Positions 62,601-64,000 of a stretch of DNA of 64,000 nt are shown piece after piece; position 1 is the first letter of the stretch, and every line of letters starts with the position of its first letter. The stretch is from Neodiprion pinetum. Its lineage: Eukaryota > Arthropoda > Insecta > Hymenoptera > Diprionidae. The stretch is from NCBI RefSeq assembly GCF_021155775.2, contig NC_060234.1, forward strand, positions 806,001 through 870,000, written 5' to 3'. Both the position numbers and the translations under genes were made by a program. The notes beneath the pieces were generated by a model, which had not been told where the DNA came from, made no database searches, and saw nothing but the letters and a program-made list of their open reading frames with translations.

Positions 62601-63851
62601 GGACTTGAGACTAGGCGACGGTGACGCGGCCCTCGACCTCCTCGAAGACTTCAGACTCCTGGCTGGGCTGTGCGCTCTGGACAAGGTGCCCGGGTACTGA
62701 GGGGGCAGCATCTGCGAAGGGTGGTAACCCATCGGCGGGTAGCCCCACATCGAGGGATGGTGGAGGCTCAGCGTCGAGCCCCCCAAGGAACCGTCCCAGG
62801 GCGTCCCGGGCGGATACCACATCATCGGCATCCTTCCCAGCCCGAGATGCGCCATCGACTGAGCCTGCGGAGTGAAATCGTGTTTGCGGGCGGTCCGGAG
62901 GCGTTCAAAACCACTTAACCCTTTCATGCGTACATTTTTCCTTACGTGCGAGTAGCTGATTATCAGTTTCGATCTAGTACGTAAATTGTTATGTTGTTTT
63001 TTTTTTTTTTTATTTTCCAACAAAACCGACGAGAAAAAGATTTTGGTGAGTATTGAGTTTGTGTAAAAATTGGCATTCGAATTTTCTTTATGGTAGATTA
63101 GCAGCGAAGGCTTTTTTTCGTGGTAAAGTATGAATTTCGATCATTTCTTTACATGTACTACTGTTGCAATGAATAAATAAATAAAGTTTTCAATTTTTTT
63201 TAGCCTTAGTAATATTTCAGGGAGCATGTAGAACCATAAAACTCGGCAGTTGTTAGCACGAAAAGTAGTTTGACGAATAAAAAGCTGCAAAAAACAAAGG
63301 TGGGACGTCGAGCGTCCCAACGTGTCCGAAAGCGTTGATCGTCACCCACCTGCTGCATCCCTCCAGCCCACATCTGCGGCGCTGAGAGATCGCAGACGCT
63401 GGTCGATTGCATCATTCCTCTCGGGGGAGGCGGGGGCGGTGGAGACGGAGCCACCAGTGGACGGGGACTTCCGATGCTCGACGGTCTCGACGACATCGAG
63501 CTTTCCGTCTGGTTGTGTCTTCGTCTGCTCGCGTCTTGCGCTTTCATCGCCTCCTGGTAGCGTCTGTAGCGTTCCTGAGAGGTATCGAAGGCCTGCTGTG
63601 AGTGAGCTCGTTCTTTCGATTGGAAATACACGTGGATGTTGTTATACCTGAAGCGTCGACATTTTGTCAGCGGCAGTTCCGTCGACGATCCCGGCGGCCA
63701 AGGATTGGGTCGATTGTGCGTTTCGCATCTGGGTTTCAGGGGTGGCCGGAAGCGGCCGTGTGGAGTTTGATTGTCCCTGGGTACCAGCGCTTCCCCGGCG
63801 GAAATTGGTCAGCGATAACTCGGGGGATCCCTGCTTTAAGCTCGCTTTACC
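50689..63851 (-). CDS. LUBEL: LUBEL/HOIP (RNF31) linear-ubiquitin E3 ligase, 5' end outside the window
   Basis: RBR-type ligase that builds Met1-linked ubiquitin chains. Exons on the minus strand: 63851-63648, 63592-63350, 62864-62395, 62325-61487, 61002-60659, 60579-60103, 59754-59398, 59321-59138, 59056-53913, 53312-53115, 53048-52770, 52711-52622, 52559-52403, 52322-51992, then 51324-51156 or 51099-50931, then 50718-50689. Order: Ser/Arg- and Pro-rich region, NZF finger (WSCEHCTFINEAKERVCVVC), UBA region (DLLREAERQGYSTDDLQVAL), a 1,714-codon low-complexity exon, RING1 (CELCTGRFPMSQ...), IBR (CSSGFYANPNQKRLICPDC), RING2 with catalytic Cys in RGGCMHF, then the LDD. His after the catalytic Cys and YLRD, which bind acceptor ubiquitin in human HOIP, are conserved. 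The donors at 60102 and 59137 are weak. Upstream exons lie beyond 64000. Confidence 0.92.
50931..51099 (-). other. LUBEL: LUBEL LDD exon B (candidate mutually exclusive exon)
   Basis: 169 bp, the same length as exon A, with the acceptor CCCCCGCAG|GCAGCAC. Joined to the RING2/LDD exon it reads LC-RQHYIEYLAGIILKAKLDP. It aligns without gaps to exon A (16 of 57 residues identical by eye) and ends in ATA CAG before the last exon (VVQKEIPLE). The intron between A and B is only 56 bp. Confidence 0.8.
51156..51324 (-). other. LUBEL: LUBEL LDD exon A (candidate mutually exclusive exon)
   Basis: 169 bp. Entered in phase 2 from the RING2/LDD exon (TGT AG|G AAC) and left in phase 0 (TTC GAG|GTAATG). 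It encodes 57 residues beginning RNHYVEYLVRLIRLRSLDP. It can splice either to exon B through an acceptor shifted by 4 bases or directly to the last exon. Confidence 0.8.
53313..53912 (-). other. Intron between the giant exon and the RING1 exon of LUBEL
   Basis: About 600 bp. Apart from the possible 50-bp exon at 53641-53690 nothing was recognised in it. Confidence 0.6.
53641..53690 (-). other. LUBEL: Possible 50-bp optional exon of LUBEL
   Basis: Bounded by a good acceptor (TGTCTTGCAG) and a consensus donor (TTCACG|GTAAGT). In the frame that joins the next exon it reads HLTLDISANWLKWLFT then RVARRLL. It needs a phase-1 donor upstream, available as GTC A|GTAGAC at 53909, four bases beyond the phase-0 donor GAG|GTCAGT at 53913 that skips it. 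Confidence 0.4.
57394..57900 (-). repeat. LUBEL: Internal tandem duplication in the LUBEL giant exon
   Basis: A segment of about 250 bp occurs twice with a 261-bp offset, anchored at GGGGTTCTCTTTGACTGTGA. Protein motifs shared by both copies are VVTESLNKLE, VATVSNE, SSPRG/LSPRG and NANLNLSKITVKENP, all in frame. Confidence 0.85.
59755..60102 (-). other. LUBEL intron
   Basis: Intron upstream of the UBA exon, 348 bp. No feature recognised. Its donor (TAC|GTTGTT) is weak but phase-consistent. Confidence 0.5.
61003..61486 (-). other. LUBEL: LUBEL intron or alternative 3' end
   Basis: In the long form this is an intron with donor AAAG|GTAGAA. If it is not spliced, the frame runs 17 codons further with a basic tail (RMRRKISFSFGTKLSK) to a stop at 61434-61436. 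An AATAAA on the minus strand near 61263-61268 follows, so a short isoform carrying the NZF but not the RBR is possible. Confidence 0.45.
62865..63349 (-). other. LUBEL intron
   Basis: Intron of 485 bp with T- and A-rich runs (62998-63012). No other feature recognised. Confidence 0.7.
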
Positions 63852-64000
63852 CTACACGTGAAAAAACGTCGAAAGCAAACCATCAAAGTCGATAAACGAT
63901 ATTTGTCGCTGCTTTTCCCCAGGCTTAAAGTGGATCCGAATCGATCGGTGATCCTGCGACGGGCGGCTGGAATTGGGAACTGCGGATGTGTGCTCTATGT
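63852..64000 (-). other. Left edge of a further LUBEL intron/exon region
   Basis: Sequence upstream of the first exon that could be assigned. An open minus-strand stretch at 63920-64000 may belong to the next exon, but no donor could be fixed. Confidence 0.3.

Noticed and set aside
1..64000. CRISPR arrays, bacterial operons, prophage
   Set aside because: The window is intron-rich animal DNA; no direct-repeat/spacer arrays were found, and the tandem repeats present lack unique spacers.

Overview
The window is nuclear DNA of an insect, most probably a hymenopteran. Genes are split by many introns with GT/AG borders, untranslated regions and introns are AT-rich, CpG is not visibly depleted, short (TTAGG)-like runs occur, and the proteins look like insect orthologues of animal genes. 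The species call is inference from style and gene content; no ribosomal or mitochondrial marker is present. All exon models below were built by reading splice sites and checking phase by hand.

Layout, left to right. (1) 322-3147, minus: two tandem chymotrypsin-like serine proteases with identical exon architecture. Each has a signal peptide and a TATA-like box, and the first has GATA sites upstream. (2) 5128-9236, plus: a PRKX / Pka-C3 type cAMP-dependent kinase catalytic subunit, followed by a 120-bp tandem repeat (10108-10500). (3) 13278-13376, minus: a 32-residue transmembrane small ORF that matches the sarcolamban family of SERCA regulators, in what otherwise looks like a non-coding transcript. 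(4) 18155-20027, minus: a carbohydrate sulfotransferase of the CHST11/HNK-1 family. (5) 24949-32213, plus: an HSDL1-like short-chain dehydrogenase whose third intron is largely a long inverted repeat. (6) 34748-38131, minus: a long-chain acyl-CoA synthetase (ACSL3/4 type). (7) 38132-49548: about 11 kb without coding sequence, with two compact inverted-repeat (MITE-like) elements and a possible 5' noncoding exon of the synthetase. (8) 49549-50354, plus: a small zinc-ribbon protein related to C18orf21/RMP24, an RNase MRP subunit. (9) 50689 to beyond the right edge, minus: a very large LUBEL/HOIP (RNF31) linear-ubiquitin ligase. It has an NZF finger, a UBA region, a 5.1-kb low-complexity exon, RING1-IBR-RING2 and the LDD.

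The genes do not form one pathway. The chymotrypsins are a local digestive-type cluster, HSDL1-like and ACSL act in lipid metabolism, and LUBEL acts in ubiquitin and immune signalling. The strongest new-looking observation is at the 3' end of LUBEL. Two adjacent exons of exactly 169 bp encode alternative versions of the same LDD segment, are separated by a 56-bp intron, and are phase-compatible only one at a time or through a shifted acceptor. This pattern fits mutually exclusive exons that would switch the linkage-determining domain. The sarcolamban small ORF is the other highlight, because conventional annotation would probably call its transcript a lncRNA.
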